From an uncultured Lachnospiraceae bacterium (GTDB lineage Bacteria; Bacillota_A; Clostridia; Lachnospirales; Lachnospiraceae): DNA of 15,020 nt. Shown in pieces: positions 14,638 through 15,020 of the stretch. The stretch's first letter is position 1. Every line of letters begins with the position of its first letter. The stretch covers positions 4,163 to 19,182 of the forward strand of contig CAJUMT010000043.1 in NCBI GenBank assembly GCA_910587495.1, given 5' to 3'. A program made the translations under genes and the position numbers. Below the pieces are notes generated by a model that was not told where the DNA came from, ran no database searches, and saw nothing but the letters and a program-made list of their open reading frames with translations.

Positions 14638-15020
14638 ATTTTCCCCGTATACGCGGGGGTGCTCCTTGAGTTAACTTTATCAACAGTAGGTATGAGTTGA
14701 TTTTCCCCGTATACGCGGGGGTGCTCCTTTGTACAAAAATTTACCTGATTTGATCTCACAATTTTCCCCGTATACGCGGGGGTGCTCCTCTCATGAATAC
14801 CAGGGTTGCATTCATTGCGGAATTTTCCCCGTATACGCGGGGGTGCTCCTGGGACAGCGTCACTGGAAATTTTTTCGACTAGATTTTCCCCGTATACGCG
14901 GGGGTGCTCCCATATATGGAGTCCTGGTAACAAAAAGTTTAGTATTTTCCCCGTATACGCGGGGGTGCTCCTCAAAGTCGCCGGATTCATCACTTGCATT
15001 CACAAATTTTCCCCGTATAC
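14638..15020 (+). CRISPR. Type I-E CRISPR array (six full repeats plus one cut)
   Basis: Six identical 28-nt repeats lie at 14638-14665, 14700-14727, 14761-14788, 14822-14849, 14883-14910 and 14944-14971; a seventh begins at 15006 and runs off the window after 15 bases. Each starts ATTTT, forms a hairpin with arms CCCCGT and GCGGGG (one G-U pair) around loop ATAC, and ends GTGCTCC. That is the E. coli-like type I-E layout of five bases, 16-base hairpin, then the 5' handle, so the crRNA is read on the + strand. The six spacers are 34, 33, 33, 33, 33 and 34 nt (14666-14699, 14728-14760, 14789-14821, 14850-14882, 14911-14943, 14972-15005) and all differ. Repeats show no decay, which suggests a leader-proximal, active region. 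Confidence 0.99.

Noticed and set aside
14580..14999. A minus-strand open frame of 139 codons over the CRISPR array, with a repeated RSTPAYTGKI-like pattern
   Set aside because: The repetition is the CRISPR repeat read in translation. The frame has no gene-like context and runs opposite to cas2. Proteins of this kind are a known annotation artefact.
14806..15002. A shared 9-mer TTGCATTCA in spacer 3 (14806-14814) and spacer 6 (14994-15002)
   Set aside because: It is short, placed differently in the two spacers, and without flanking similarity. It is most likely chance, although a common source element cannot be excluded.

Overview
The window looks like a fragment of a Firmicutes chromosome, probably a gut Clostridia / Lachnospiraceae-type bacterium. 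That placement is an inference from gene content, SbcCD protein style, AGGAGG-type ribosome sites and moderate-to-low GC, not from a marker gene. The first 32 bases are not biological. They match the Illumina TruSeq read-2 adapter, so the left edge is an untrimmed read or contig end from a draft or metagenomic assembly.

Layout, all genes on the + strand: (1) 34-4168, the sbcD (5'-truncated) and sbcC pair, encoding the SbcCD (Mre11-Rad50-like) DNA-end nuclease. (2) 4208-5512, a MATE-family multidrug/sodium antiporter. (3) 5546-14594, a complete and apparently intact type I-E CRISPR-Cas operon in the order cas3, cas8e (casA/cse1), cas11e (casB/cse2), cas7e (casC), cas5e (casD), cas6e (casE), cas1, cas2. 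The last gene is a natural fusion of Cas2 to a DnaQ-like DEDDh 3'-5' exonuclease. (4) 14595-14637, a very short leader. (5) 14638-15020, a CRISPR array with six perfect 28-nt repeats and a seventh cut off by the window end, with spacers of 33-34 nt.

How it works together, from established type I-E biology: Cas1 plus Cas2-DEDDh captures, trims and integrates new spacers at the leader end. Cas6e cuts the pre-crRNA at the repeat hairpin. Cas8e, Cas11e, Cas7e, Cas5e and Cas6e form the Cascade surveillance complex. Cas3 (HD nuclease plus DExH helicase) degrades the target. The cas genes overlap or nearly touch, so they are probably one translationally coupled transcript, started from an extended -10 promoter just before cas3 or by read-through from the MATE gene. 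No terminator is visible between cas2 and the array.

I do not see a wholly new system. The points most worth following are the Cas2-exonuclease fusion, a 14-nt direct repeat straddling the cas2 stop codon and leader, a T at the first spacer position in 5 of 6 spacers (possibly PAM-derived), one atypical spacer (number 5), and the adapter at the left edge. No stretch over 300 bases lacks a gene or the array.
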